Assembly: GCF_001676875.1 (NCBI RefSeq)
Contig: NZ_JYKA01000013.1
Span: 54,667 to 118,666 of the forward strand
DNA: 64,000 nt
Reading direction: 5' to 3'
DNA from: Chromobacterium subtsugae
Lineage (GTDB): Bacteria > Pseudomonadota > Gammaproteobacteria > Burkholderiales > Chromobacteriaceae
Under the pieces are notes generated by a model. That model did not search any database. It was not told where the DNA came from and saw only the letters and a list, made by a program, of their open reading frames with translations. The translations under genes and the position numbers were made by a program. Of the stretch, positions 45,256 to 54,910 are shown in pieces. The first letter of the stretch is position 1. Every line of letters begins with the position of its first letter.

Positions 45256-45867
45256 TCACTCGATCAGCCGCATATGCGCGCGCACCCAGTCGCGGTCGTC
45301 CGCTTCGAAATGCCACCACTCGGTGGCGATGGCGCGGAAGCCGGCGGCCTCCATGCAGCCGCGCAGCAGCAGGCGGTTGGCCAGCTGCGCCTCGCTCAGG
45401 CGGCCGGCCGCCCGCATTTCGGCTTCGCGCTGCGGCTGCGCCAGCTCGGTGAAATCGTCGAAACCGGTGCCCATGTCCAGCTCGCGCCCCTCGCCGTCCT
45501 CGATGCCCAGATCCACCGCCATGCCGAAGCTGTGGATGGAGCCGCGCGCCGGATCGGCGACGTAAATGCGTTGCGGCGTGTCCTTGACGATCTCCCACAG
45601 CACGCGCTGTACCCGCCCGGGGCGCAAGGCGTCGAAAATGCGCAGCCTATGGCCGGGAAGCCGGCGCCGCAGTTCCCGCGCGGCTGCGGCCAGCTTGCCG
45701 GCGGCGCGGCGGTGCAACAGCGCGCAGGCCGTCCCGCCGTAGAGATCGCGCCCCACGAAGTTGTCGCTGCCGGCATAACGCAGGTCCAGGCTCAAACCGT
45801 CGATGCCGGCAATCGACACATATTCCGGATGCGCCGCCAGCGCTTCCATCGCCATCGTTTCCGTCAT
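45256..45867 (-). CDS. VanX/DdpX-like D-Ala-D-Ala dipeptidase (M15D)
   Basis: A 203-residue zinc peptidase. The motifs of the M15D group are present: FDALRP, the zinc-ligand block SIHSFGMAVDLG (SxHxxGxAxD) and the catalytic TEWWHFE. No signal peptide is seen, so it is cytoplasmic like VanX and DdpX, where it would split imported D-Ala-D-Ala from wall turnover. GGAGCGGAGG precedes the ATG at 45867. It is divergent from a peptide-binding protein, which supports peptide catabolism rather than glycopeptide resistance; no vanH or vanA is present. Confidence 0.85.
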   Translation of the reverse strand: MTETMAMEALAAHPEYVSIAGIDGLSLDLRYAGSDNFVGRDLYGGTACALLHRRAAGKLAAAARELRRRLPGHRLRIFDALRPGRVQRVLWEIVKDTPQRIYVADPARGSIHSFGMAVDLGIEDGEGRELDMGTGFDDFTELAQPQREAEMRAAGRLSEAQLANRLLLRGCMEAAGFRAIATEWWHFEADDRDWVRAHMRLIE

Positions 45868-46021
45868 TAGCCTCCGCTCCCGCCAGTCGAACCCGATTGC
45901 GTAGTATGCGATAATTCCATGCGCATTCGATGCGGATGCGCCGTCAAGCCATGCCGGGCGCAAACCCGCAGGCCAAAATCATGATAATCCGCGGCAAGCG
46001 AAACCTGAACAGGAAGCGGAA

Positions 46022-47614
46022 ATGACCCTGCCCCCCCTCCTCAAAACCCTGTGTCTGGCGGCGCTGCTGGCCGGCGCGCTGCCCGCGGCGGCATCGGCGG
46101 CCAAACCGCTGGTCTTCTGCGCCGAGGCCTCGCCGGAAGGCTTCGACCCCGCGCTGTGGGACAGCGCCACCACCTACAACATCACCAAGCCGGTATTCCA
46201 GGGCCTGGTCGAGTTCCAGCGCGGCGGCGTGGCGCTGCGCCCCGGCCTCGCCGAAAGCTGGACCGTGTCGCCGGACGGGCTGAATTACACCTTCAGACTG
46301 CGCCGCGGCGTCAAGTTCCACCAGACCGCCTATTTCACCCCCAGCCGCGACTTCACCGCCGACGATGCGGTGTTCACCATCAGCCGCTGGATCCGCCCCG
46401 ACCTGCCGTTCAACCAGGCGTTCAAAACGCCGTTGACCGGGCCGGACGGCTACGGCCTGTCCAAGCTGATAGAGTCGGTGCAGAAAGTCGATGCCCGCAC
46501 CGTGCGAATCCGGCTGAAGGAGCGCAACGCCACCTTCCTCACCTTCTTCGCGATGGGTTTCGCCGGCATGCAGTCGGCCGAATACGCCGAGCAGCTGCTG
46601 AAAGCCGGCAAGCCGCAACAGATCAACCAGCTGCCGATAGGCACCGGCCCCTACCGCTTCAAGAGCTACGCCAAGGATTCCATCATCCGCTATGAGGCCA
46701 ATCCGCAGTACTGGGGCAAACCGCAGAAAACCCGCGACCTGATCTTCGCCATCGTCGCCGACCCGCAGGTGCGCATCCAGAAATTGAAGGCCGGCGAATG
46801 CCAGGTGGCCGCCGCGGTGCGCGAGTCCGACCTCGACGCGCTGTCCTCCGACAAAAACGTCAAGATCGCCTCCACCGGCGCCAGCAACATCTCCTACCTC
46901 GCCTACAACCTGAAGCGGCCGCAATTCGCCAAGCGCGAGGTGCGGGTGGCGCTGGACATCGCCATCAACCGCGACGCGCTGTTCAAGGCGCTGTTCCCCA
47001 AGGGCGGCGCCACCCAGGCGGTGAATCCCTTCCCGCCGTCCACCTGGAGCTGGAACCCGCGCACCCGCAACGAGTACGACCCGGCCAAGGCGCGCGCGCT
47101 GCTGGCCCAGGCCGGCTACCCCAACGGTTTCACCGTCAACCTGTGGGCCTTGCCGGTGCAGCGCCCCACCAATCCCAACGGCAAGCTGATGGCGCAGATG
47201 ATCCAGCAGGACTGGGCCAGGATAGGCGTCAAGGCCAATATCCAGTCCTATGAATGGGGCGAATACCTGAAACGCGCCGGCGCCGGCGAACACGACGTCT
47301 ACATGTCCGGCCTGACGAGCAACTCCGGCGACCCGGACGACTTCCTGTGGAACAGCCTGTCCTGCAGCGTCAGCAAGGGCGGCCAGCGCTTCTGCAACGC
47401 CGAGTTCGACCGCCTGCTGCAACAAGGCCGCCAGACCACCGACCAGAAAAAACGCGCGCAGTACTATCTGCAGGCGCAGGACATCTTCAAACGCGAGCGG
47501 CCGTGGATCACCATCGCCCATTCGCGCATCTATATCCCGTTGCGCGCCAATGTGCAGGGCTTCATCATGAATCCGAATGGCTCATTCGATTTCGAGGATG
47601 TATGGCTGAAATGA
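46022..47614 (+). CDS. Peptide ABC transporter substrate-binding protein (DppA-like)
   Basis: A 530-residue periplasmic binding protein of the SBP family 5. The signal peptide ends near ASAAKPLVFCAEASPEGFDP, which is the normal start of DppA-type proteins, and later segments YTFRLRRGVKFH, GTGPYRF and ARALLAQAGYPNG also fit. AGGAAGCGGAA lies upstream of the ATG. No permease or ATPase gene follows; instead an aspartoacylase-family gene overlaps its end. The likely cargo is di- or oligopeptides. D-Ala-D-Ala is suggested by the divergent VanX-like gene but not proven. Confidence 0.9.
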   Translation: MTLPPLLKTLCLAALLAGALPAAASAAKPLVFCAEASPEGFDPALWDSATTYNITKPVFQGLVEFQRGGVALRPGLAESWTVSPDGLNYTFRLRRGVKFHQTAYFTPSRDFTADDAVFTISRWIRPDLPFNQAFKTPLTGPDGYGLSKLIESVQKVDARTVRIRLKERNATFLTFFAMGFAGMQSAEYAEQLLKAGKPQQINQLPIGTGPYRFKSYAKDSIIRYEANPQYWGKPQKTRDLIFAIVADPQVRIQKLKAGECQVAAAVRESDLDALSSDKNVKIASTGASNISYLAYNLKRPQFAKREVRVALDIAINRDALFKALFPKGGATQAVNPFPPSTWSWNPRTRNEYDPAKARALLAQAGYPNGFTVNLWALPVQRPTNPNGKLMAQMIQQDWARIGVKANIQSYEWGEYLKRAGAGEHDVYMSGLTSNSGDPDDFLWNSLSCSVSKGGQRFCNAEFDRLLQQGRQTTDQKKRAQYYLQAQDIFKRERPWITIAHSRIYIPLRANVQGFIMNPNGSFDFEDVWLK

Positions 47615-48594
47615 ACCCGGCCTGGCCGCCTGGCTTCGCCAGCCACCGCTACCAAGCGTTGCGGTCGGGGCCGCGGCTGATCGTCACCGGCGCGGTGCAT
47701 GGCGATGAAACCTGCGGCGCCCAAGCCATCCGCCGCGTGATGGCGGAGCTGGAGCAAGGCGCGTTGTCGCTTGCCGCCGGCCGGCTGACCCTGGTGCCGG
47801 TGGCCAACCCGCTGGCTTACCAGCTGGGCCGGCGCGGCGGCGAGCGCAATCTGAACCGCAACCTCGCCCCGGCAGCCTCGCCGCAGGACTACGAGGACCA
47901 TGTCGCCAACTGGCTGTGCCCGTTGCTGGCCGAGCACGACGCGCTGCTCGACCTGCATTCCTTCCAATCCCCCGGCCAACCCTTCGTGTTTCTCGGGCCG
48001 CGCGACAACGCCGGCGAGCTGGAGCCCTTTGTCCACGCCGCCAAGGAAGAGGCGCTGGCGCGCCGGCTGGGCGTGGGCCGCGCCGTGGACGGCTGGCTGG
48101 CCACCTACGCGCTGGGCGTGGCGCGCCGCCGCCAGGCGCCGGCCGGCGACCCGCAGTTGGCCGCGCTGGGGGCCGACCCGCGCTATGGCGTGGGCACCAC
48201 CGAATACATGCGCTCGCAAGGCGGCTGGGCGCTGACGCTGGAATGCGGCCAGCACGCCGACCCGGCCGCGCCGCAGATCGCCTATCAGGCCATTCTCGAC
48301 ACCCTGGCGCACCTGGGCATGCGCGACGCCGCGCCGCCGACCCCGCGGGCGCAAGAATGGCTGAGCCTGTACGAGGTGGTGGACAAGCTGGACGACGGCG
48401 ACCGCTTCGCCCGCGCCTGGGCCAGCTTCGACCCGGTGGAGCGGGACGAATTGATAGGCTGGCGCGCCGACGGCAGCCCGGTGCGCGCCCAAGCCCCTGG
48501 CCGCATCGTGTTTCCCAGCCCCGGCGCGCCGGTCGGCCAGGAATGGTTCTACCTGGCTCGCCCCTCGTCCCGGCTATCGGCGCCGGCCGCCTGA
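47602..48594 (+). CDS. Succinylglutamate desuccinylase/aspartoacylase-family zinc hydrolase
   Basis: A 330-residue M14-like deacylase or amidase. The zinc block GAVHGDETCG (HxxE) lies at residues 31-40, the third ligand is in DLHSFQ, and the catalytic glutamate probably lies in TLECGQH. A C-terminal beta domain follows from about residue 240. GAGG stands five bases before the ATG at 47602, which overlaps the binding-protein gene by 13 bases. The substrate is unknown. By position it may trim the imported peptide or acyl-amino acid. Confidence 0.82.
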   Translation: MAEMNPAWPPGFASHRYQALRSGPRLIVTGAVHGDETCGAQAIRRVMAELEQGALSLAAGRLTLVPVANPLAYQLGRRGGERNLNRNLAPAASPQDYEDHVANWLCPLLAEHDALLDLHSFQSPGQPFVFLGPRDNAGELEPFVHAAKEEALARRLGVGRAVDGWLATYALGVARRRQAPAGDPQLAALGADPRYGVGTTEYMRSQGGWALTLECGQHADPAAPQIAYQAILDTLAHLGMRDAAPPTPRAQEWLSLYEVVDKLDDGDRFARAWASFDPVERDELIGWRADGSPVRAQAPGRIVFPSPGAPVGQEWFYLARPSSRLSAPAA

Positions 48595-48670
48595 GCGGGG
48601 CACGGCGGCGCAAGAAAGCCCGCGCCGTGATCAACGGGGCGGACCGGGCTGCGCGGACCAGCCTGACGGC

Positions 48671-49762
48671 TTAGTCCTGGTCCTGGCGCACGTCCAGCAG
48701 CTCCTGCAGCTGGCTGAGCGTGCCGCTGTCCTTCACCACATGCTGCAGCCACTCCTCCAGGCTCATCTCGGCCCAGCGCGCGGCGCGCTCCGCCAGCAGC
48801 GAAACCGGGCTGTGCGGCTCGTTGTGGCGGAAATAGCGCGCCACCTCGCCCAGCATGCGCACGGCTTCGTCGCGGCTGCGGATCTGGCCATCAAACGCGC
48901 TGGCGGGGGCGGCGGTGTACACCGGGCTGGGGGCGGCGTGGCTCACGGTTCGGCTTTCCTCTGCGGCGGGCTGCGGCTGCGGGGCCGCGGCCGGCTTGTT
49001 GACGGCAAACTGCTGGCGATAGCGCAGCACCAGGTCCTGGCAGGCGTAGATGGCGTTGCGGATGTCGGCCAGGCTGGGCGCGGCGGCGCCGAAGCGCAGA
49101 TCCACCTGGGCGTCCAGCGCCTCGTAGGCGGTCAGCGCGCTGACCAGCTCCTCGGCCTTGGCCTGAAACCAGCCGTGGCCGGACTGGGTGGCGGCCTTTT
49201 CAAACACCTCGCCGCTGAGTTTGCCTTCGGCGATGGCGGCCTCGCGGGCGTAGCTGTCCTTCAAGCCCAGGTTTTCCACCTCGCGCGACTGCTGCCACTG
49301 GTTCCAGCTGTAGGCGCCGAACTCCGGCTTGATCAACGGCACATTGCGCAGCGCGCCGCCCAGCTGCTGGTTCAGCCACTCCAGCTTGGCCACCCGTTCG
49401 TCCAGATCCTGCGGGTCCAGCTCCGGAAAACCGTTTTCCCAATAGCGTTCCAGCCAGCCGGCGGCCAGCGCCAGGCCGCGCGCCAGGCCGGCCACGCCGT
49501 TGGCCTGCACCTGCGCCTCGGCGTACCAGGCCACCAGTTGCAGATCCTTGCTCTTGTTCCGCAGCGCGTCTTCGCACAGCCGGATCGCCAGCGGCCATTC
49601 CGCCGTTTTCAGCGTCTGCTCCCAGTCGCCCTGCGACAGCGACGGATCGTCGCTGCGGCGCGCTTCGCGGATCTGGTCGAAAGTGGCGGAATAGGCCAGG
49701 TCTTCGCCGGCCGGAGCGCCGCCGCCTATCGGCTGCAGCAAGTGTTCGATTTCGTGTTCCAT
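48671..49762 (-). CDS. tssA: T6SS protein TssA (ImpA family)
   Basis: A 363-residue baseplate and sheath-assembly protein. The N-terminal ImpA domain is recognised from [21 protein letters not shown] and [26 protein letters not shown] (about residues 12-125). A proline/alanine-rich linker spans about 253-292, and a short C-terminal domain, [31 protein letters not shown], resembles the VasL/ImpA tail. It is the last gene of the minus-strand T6SS run. No terminator is visible between it and the convergent aspartoacylase-family gene. Confidence 0.92.
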   Translation of the reverse strand: MEHEIEHLLQPIGGGAPAGEDLAYSATFDQIREARRSDDPSLSQGDWEQTLKTAEWPLAIRLCEDALRNKSKDLQLVAWYAEAQVQANGVAGLARGLALAAGWLERYWENGFPELDPQDLDERVAKLEWLNQQLGGALRNVPLIKPEFGAYSWNQWQQSREVENLGLKDSYAREAAIAEGKLSGEVFEKAATQSGHGWFQAKAEELVSALTAYEALDAQVDLRFGAAAPSLADIRNAIYACQDLVLRYRQQFAVNKPAAAPQPQPAAEESRTVSHAAPSPVYTAAPASAFDGQIRSRDEAVRMLGEVARYFRHNEPHSPVSLLAERAARWAEMSLEEWLQHVVKDSGTLSQLQELLDVRQDQD

Positions 49763-49802
49763 GACTCTGTCTTTGTTATGCGGGGCTGCGCCCCAATGCC
49801 GG

Positions 49803-50066
49803 CTAGCCCTTGCTGACTTGCGGCAGGGTGGAAATCAGGGTGGCGCCGCAGCTGACCTTGTGGCCATCCAGCGCCACCGCCTTGCCGCCCACCAGCCAGC
49901 CGCCGTCGCCTTCGACGATGGTGCAGTTGACGTGGCCCTGCTGCGGGCAGCTGACGGAGTCGCCGACGCAAGCCACCTGCTTGCCGAACAGCGTGGTGGA
50001 CGAGGCGGCGCTCACCACCTTGCCGCCGTGGTCGGTGGGGTCGCCCAAACGGATTGCCGCTTTCAT
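49803..50066 (-). CDS. PAAR-domain spike-tip protein
   Basis: An 87-residue protein made only of a PAAR domain, which caps the VgrG spike of the T6SS. The repeated glycine-rich turns [28 protein letters not shown] and [16 protein letters not shown] are characteristic and hold the zinc-site histidine and cysteines. It has no toxin extension, so it is a plain tip that could carry a separate effector. Its ATG overlaps the stop of the 477-residue gene (ATGA). Confidence 0.93.
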   Translation of the reverse strand: MKAAIRLGDPTDHGGKVVSAASSTTLFGKQVACVGDSVSCPQQGHVNCTIVEGDGGWLVGGKAVALDGHKVSCGATLISTLPQVSKG

Positions 50067-51496
50067 TCGCTAACCTCCTCCAGGGGCGGCCTGGCCAGCG
50101 CCAGCGACACCCTGTCGTGTTGAAACTGGGTAAGGACGGCCGGCGCCTGCAGGCGCGCGCAGTGGCTGGCAGCCACGGCCGCCAGCAGCATCGGCGTCGC
50201 CGCGCCGGCGTCGCCCCATTCGCGCACCACGTTGCTGGCCTCGTCTATCGGGTGCAGCTCCACCTCGTGCCGCGACAACGCGGTGGCGATGGCCGCCAGC
50301 CTGACACCGCCGACGTCGATCTGCCCGCTGTTGTGGCACAGCCAGGCCAGGGTGGCGGCCTGGCCACCATCCGGCTTGGCCTCTTCCGGGCTGAACGGAT
50401 AGTCCAGCAAACCGGCATTGACCAGCGCGTTGTCCAGCACCGGCTGCAGCTGGCGCGCCAGTTGCAGCGCCCGGTCCTGCGACAGGTCGGCCGAGCTGGA
50501 CTGCGCCATCACCGCCAGCAGCGGCAACTGCGCCAGGCTGGCCTGGCGGCTGGCCGGCACCGCGCCCCAGCCCGCCGCCGGTCCGGAAAACTCCTTCTCC
50601 CAATACGGCTGGTAGGGGTCGGCGCCCTCGTCCTGCCGCATCTCCTGCGGCAGCGGCAGGCCATCGCGCAGGAACAGCATCGCCACCGCCGCCATGCCCG
50701 GCTCGCCATGCCAACGGCGGTGCGCCTGCAAGGCTGGGTCGACATCGCCCCAATCCTCGTCATCGTCGCGCTGCGCCAGCGGCGCGTCGGCGGCCAGCAC
50801 CAACAGGCCCGGCAGCTCCGGATCTTGCTGCAATGCCTGCAGCACCCGGTCGGCGATCGGCCCGCTGCCCGGCAGGAAGCGGCAATCGCCGGCGACATGG
50901 CAATCGGCCCCCAGCGCGTCGGCCACCGCGGCCTGCTTCAAGGCCTTGACCCGGTTCAGCTGCTCCACGCCGGGCACCAGCGGCATCGCTTCCAGGTATA
51001 ACGGCAGCCAGGCCGCGCCCGGCGCTTCGGCGTATAGGCTGGCCAGCAGCTCGGCCAGATGGGGCTCCAGCGCGTCCAGCGCTTCGCCCGGCTCCACCTC
51101 GTCCTTGGCCAGCGCCAGCCAGTAGCTGCCGTCGGCGGTCTCGGCCAGCCAGGCCGGCTCGTCCTTGGCCAGCACCGCGGCGGCCCACAGCCAGCGGCAA
51201 CTCACCGCGCGCTGGCGCTCCCGCAGCGCCGCCTCATGCTGGGCGCGCGCCGCTGCGCGCTTGCCGTCGCGCTCGCTCTGCGCCGCCTCCTCCTGCCGCA
51301 GCGCTTCGGCCTTGGCCCGCGTTTCCTTCAGATGCGCCCACAGCTTGATGCCGACGCTGAGCAGCATCGGCGGCGCCAGGTGCAGCATCAGGATGGCGGA
51401 CGGGCTGATGCGCTGCCAGCTCACCGGCAGCACCAGCCACAGCAAAGCCCACCAACCCAGGGTGATGCCGCCGAACAGGCCCAACATTCTCCACAT
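50063..51496 (-). CDS. T6SS-linked membrane protein of unknown function
   Basis: A 477-residue protein I do not recognise. Two membrane helices open it (about residues 4-26 and 33-52), followed by a charged helix (55-95, rich in Arg, Glu and Ala) and a large soluble domain. The soluble part contains repeated tryptophan and acidic patches (RDDDEDWGDVDPAL near residue 250) and a run of small hydrophobic helices. AAGGAG precedes the ATG. It lies between tssH and the PAAR gene and is coupled to the latter, so a role in T6SS assembly or effector loading is likely but unproven. Confidence 0.75.
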   Translation of the reverse strand: MWRMLGLFGGITLGWWALLWLVLPVSWQRISPSAILMLHLAPPMLLSVGIKLWAHLKETRAKAEALRQEEAAQSERDGKRAAARAQHEAALRERQRAVSCRWLWAAAVLAKDEPAWLAETADGSYWLALAKDEVEPGEALDALEPHLAELLASLYAEAPGAAWLPLYLEAMPLVPGVEQLNRVKALKQAAVADALGADCHVAGDCRFLPGSGPIADRVLQALQQDPELPGLLVLAADAPLAQRDDDEDWGDVDPALQAHRRWHGEPGMAAVAMLFLRDGLPLPQEMRQDEGADPYQPYWEKEFSGPAAGWGAVPASRQASLAQLPLLAVMAQSSSADLSQDRALQLARQLQPVLDNALVNAGLLDYPFSPEEAKPDGGQAATLAWLCHNSGQIDVGGVRLAAIATALSRHEVELHPIDEASNVVREWGDAGAATPMLLAAVAASHCARLQAPAVLTQFQHDRVSLALARPPLEEVSE

Positions 51497-51508
51497 GTGG
51501 ATAACTCC

Positions 51509-54151
51509 TTAGCTCAAGCGCACTTTCACCTGCTCGCCCTTCAGCGAGACGGCGATTTTCTTCACCGCACGGCCGCTTGCCATCCGCGCCAGCAGGTCGT
51601 TGGAAATCTGCGCCAGCAGCGTGCGGGTGAGGATGGCGTCGGCGTTGCGCGCGCCGCTGTCCACATCCAGGCAGCGCGACGCCATCTGCTCGGCCAGATC
51701 GGCCGGGAACTCGACCTGCGCGCCGTGGTTGTCGGCGATGCGCTGGCGGATCTTCTCCAGCTTCAGGCCGACGATGGCGCGCAGCACCTCGTCGCCGATA
51801 GGGAAATAAGGAACGATGGTCAGGCGGCCGAGGAAAGCCGGCTTGAACGCCTTCTGCAGCGTCGGCCGCAGGATTTCCACCAGGTCTTCCGCCGTCGGGT
51901 CGCGGTTGACATCCTCCACCGTCACGCCGTGCTCGCAGGCGCGCATCACCAGATCGGTGCCGGCGTTGGAAGTCAGCAGGATGATGGTGTTCTTGAAGTC
52001 CACCTCGCGGCCTTCGCTATCCTCCAGCACGCCCTTGTCGAACACCTGGAAGAACAGCTCCAGCACGTCAGGGTGGGCCTTCTCCACCTCGTCCAGCAGC
52101 ACCACCGAATACGGCTTGCGGCGCACCGCCTCGGTCAGCACGCCGCCCTCGCCGTAACCGACATAGCCCGGCGGCGAGCCCTTCAGGCCGGACACGCTGT
52201 GCGCTTCCTGGTATTCGGACATATTGATGGTGATCAGGTTGCGCTCGCCGCCGTACAGCGCCTCGGCCAGCGCCAGCGCGGTTTCGGTCTTGCCGACGCC
52301 GGACGGGCCCACCAGCATGAACACGCCCTTGGGCTTGCCCGGGTCCTCCAGGCCGGCCTTGGCGATCTGCACCCGCTCGGCGATTTGCTCCAGCGCGTGG
52401 TCCTGGCCGATGACGCGCTCGCCCAGCAGCTGGGCCAGCTTCTGCACCTGCTCCAGCTCGTTGCTGACCATGCGGCCCAGCGGGATGCCGGTCCAGCCGG
52501 AAATCACGTCGGCGATCACGCTCTCGTCCACGCATTCGAAAGCCAGCGGCTGGTGCTTTTGCAGCTCGCGCAATTCCTTGCGCTTGGCCTGCAGCGGGCT
52601 GATCTTCTTGCCCTTGGCCGGCTTGGCTTCGTCCTGGGCCGCCTTCAATGCGTCGATCTCGGCGATCAGCTTCTGCTGCGCCTCCCAGGCCTGGTGCAGC
52701 GCGGCCAGGTCCTGTTCCAGCTCGGCGCGCCGCGCCTGCAGCTCGGCGATGCGCTCGGCGTGGCCTTCTTCGCGCTCCAGCGCCGCGGTTTCGCGGTCGA
52801 TGTTTTCAATCAGCACCGACACGTCCTCGATCGGGCCGGGCTTGCCGGCGCGCGACAGCGCGACGCGGGCGCAGGCGGTGTCGAGCACGCTGATGGCCTT
52901 GTCCGGCAGTTGGCGGCCGGCGATGTAGCGGCTGGACAGATGCACGGCGGCTGCCACCGCCTCGTTGAGGATTTCCACCTGGTGGTGGCCGGCCATCGCG
53001 CCGGTCAGGCCGCGCACCATCTGCACGGCGATCTCCGGCGCCGGCTCTTCCACCTTCACCACCTGGAAGCGGCGCGCCAGCGCGGCGTCCTTCTCGAAGT
53101 ATTTCTTGTATTCGGCCCAGGTCGTCGCCGCGATGGTGCGCAGCTCGCCGCGCGCCAGCGCCGGCTTCAGCAGATTGGCCGCGTCGTTCTGGCCGGCCGC
53201 GCCGCCGGCGCCGATCAGGGTGTGCGCCTCGTCGATGAACAGAATGATCGGCACCGGGCTGGCCTTGACCTCGTCTATCACCTGGCGCAGGCGGTTCTCG
53301 AACTCGCCCTTGACGCTGGCGCCGGCCTGCAGCAGGCCCAGGTCCAGCGTGCGCAACGTCACGCCGGCCAGCACCGGCGGCACTTCGCCCAGCACGATCT
53401 TGCGCGCCAGGCCTTCCACCACCGCGGTCTTGCCCACGCCGGGCTCGCCGGTGAGGATGGGGTTGTTCTGCCGGCGGCGCATCAGGATGTCTATCATCTG
53501 GCGGATTTCGACGTCGCGGCCCAGGATGGGGTCGATCTTGCCGGCGCGCGCCTGCGCGGTCAGATCGATGGTGTACTTGTCCAGCGCCGGGCTGCCGCGC
53601 TTGCCTTGCGGCGCGGCCGGCTGCTCGCCGGCATCCGCGTCATCCGCCGCCTCAGGCTGCGCGCCGCCGTTGCCCGTTTCGCCGCCGTGCTGGCGCAGCG
53701 CCGCGTAAGCGCCCTGCAGCCTGCCGGCATCCTGGCGCGCCAGCGCCGGCGCGCCGGATTGCAGCGCGCCGCGCAAGGCGTCGTCCTGCCACAGCGCCAG
53801 CAGCAGGTCCAGCGTGGAGACATTGTCCTGGCCATGCTCGGCGCTGGCCAGCAACCAGGCCTTCTCCAGCCACTTGGGCAGCCAGGACGACAACACCGGA
53901 TTGCGGGTGTTGCCGCTGCGGAAATTGTCCAGCGCGGCGTCCAGCTCGCGCTCGACGCGGGCCAGATCGGCGCCCAGCGCGCGCAAGGCCGCCAGCGCGG
54001 CGTTGTCGTCCTGATCGAACATCGCCAGCAGCGCATGCTCGATCTCGATCTCGAAGTGGGTGCGGGCCAGCGCGCGGCTGGCGGCCTGCTCGATGGCCTG
54101 GCGCGCGGTCGGCGTCAGTCGGCCTATCAGGGATTTCAGCGATACGGACAT
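51509..54151 (-). CDS. tssH: T6SS AAA+ ATPase TssH (ClpV)
   Basis: An 880-residue hexameric unfoldase that recycles the contracted T6SS sheath. The N-domain (about 1-160) is followed by AAA module 1 with Walker A GEPGVGKTA, a coiled middle domain near residues 410-520, and AAA module 2 with Walker A GPSGVGKTE and sensor region LLTSNAGTDLV. A 40-residue linker rich in Ala, Gly and Glu (about 165-195) follows the N-domain. ClpV is distinguished from ClpB by the tssG/tssF neighbourhood and the N-domain. Confidence 0.96.
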   Translation of the reverse strand: MSVSLKSLIGRLTPTARQAIEQAASRALARTHFEIEIEHALLAMFDQDDNAALAALRALGADLARVERELDAALDNFRSGNTRNPVLSSWLPKWLEKAWLLASAEHGQDNVSTLDLLLALWQDDALRGALQSGAPALARQDAGRLQGAYAALRQHGGETGNGGAQPEAADDADAGEQPAAPQGKRGSPALDKYTIDLTAQARAGKIDPILGRDVEIRQMIDILMRRRQNNPILTGEPGVGKTAVVEGLARKIVLGEVPPVLAGVTLRTLDLGLLQAGASVKGEFENRLRQVIDEVKASPVPIILFIDEAHTLIGAGGAAGQNDAANLLKPALARGELRTIAATTWAEYKKYFEKDAALARRFQVVKVEEPAPEIAVQMVRGLTGAMAGHHQVEILNEAVAAAVHLSSRYIAGRQLPDKAISVLDTACARVALSRAGKPGPIEDVSVLIENIDRETAALEREEGHAERIAELQARRAELEQDLAALHQAWEAQQKLIAEIDALKAAQDEAKPAKGKKISPLQAKRKELRELQKHQPLAFECVDESVIADVISGWTGIPLGRMVSNELEQVQKLAQLLGERVIGQDHALEQIAERVQIAKAGLEDPGKPKGVFMLVGPSGVGKTETALALAEALYGGERNLITINMSEYQEAHSVSGLKGSPPGYVGYGEGGVLTEAVRRKPYSVVLLDEVEKAHPDVLELFFQVFDKGVLEDSEGREVDFKNTIILLTSNAGTDLVMRACEHGVTVEDVNRDPTAEDLVEILRPTLQKAFKPAFLGRLTIVPYFPIGDEVLRAIVGLKLEKIRQRIADNHGAQVEFPADLAEQMASRCLDVDSGARNADAILTRTLLAQISNDLLARMASGRAVKKIAVSLKGEQVKVRLS

Positions 54152-54187
54152 AGGCTTGTACTCGTCTTCTAAAGGTATGGATTCAAA

Positions 54188-54895
54188 TCATTCGTCGTTG
54201 GCGGCTGCGGCCGGCATCATCTCGCCCAGCCAGCCTCGCAGCGCCGCGCATCCGTTTTCGTCCAGGTCGGCCAGCATCGGCGCGTACCAGTTGAGCAGCG
54301 CCTGGTCATCCAAGCATTGCCGCAGCAAGGGCCAGCTGTTCTCCAGGAAGACCGGGAAAAACGGCACGCCGCGCTGCTGCAAAAACTGATCGTCGGTGAT
54401 CCTCAGCTGGCGGTACAGCTCGCGCAGCCAGGCGAGGTAGGGCAGCGTTTCGCGCGCATGGCCGGCTTGAGCCAGCGCCGCGATGAAATTGACATAAGCC
54501 GCCGCGCACGGCACCTCGCGGCTGGCGTGGTTCAGTTCATCGAACTTCATCAACCAGGCCTTGCCCCGCGCCACCTCGCCGGCCATCACCGAACAACTGG
54601 CCAATTGCAACGCATTGCGGGCTGACGGCTCCAGCTCGAACAGCTTCTGCCAGCAGGAAAGCGCCGTGCTCCACTGCATCTGCCGGCTGCTGGCCAGCGC
54701 GCACAAGCGGTAGGCGTCGGCGCGCAAGCTGGCGGACTTCGCCTCCAGGTGGGGCTGCGCCAGCTTCAACGCCTGCTGCCATTCCTCGCGTTGCAGCGCG
54801 TCCAGCGCGGCGCGCAGCTGCGGCGGCGCATCCTGCGGCTCGGCCAGTTGGATGGGCATCGCTTTGCGGCCCAGGATGCGCGACAGAATGCTCAT
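54188..54895 (-). CDS. Helical repeat protein between tssG and tssH, function unknown
   Basis: A 235-residue soluble protein with no signal or membrane segment. Its central part (about residues 25-150) looks like degenerate tetratricopeptide helices: LRAALDALQREEWQQALKLA, LCALASSRQMQWSTALSCWQ, and ARNALQLASCSVMAGEVARG. The C-terminal 80 residues do not match anything I know. Its position inside the tss run argues for an accessory scaffold or assembly role. It is not one of the thirteen core Tss proteins. Confidence 0.72.
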   Translation of the reverse strand: MSILSRILGRKAMPIQLAEPQDAPPQLRAALDALQREEWQQALKLAQPHLEAKSASLRADAYRLCALASSRQMQWSTALSCWQKLFELEPSARNALQLASCSVMAGEVARGKAWLMKFDELNHASREVPCAAAYVNFIAALAQAGHARETLPYLAWLRELYRQLRITDDQFLQQRGVPFFPVFLENSWPLLRQCLDDQALLNWYAPMLADLDENGCAALRGWLGEMMPAAAANDE

Positions 54896-54910
54896 GGCGT
54901 TTCTTTCCGA

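Noticed and set aside
45256..45867. VanX-like gene as glycopeptide resistance
   Set aside because: No vanH, vanA/B ligase or vanRS genes are near, and the host is Gram-negative. DdpX-like peptide use is more likely.
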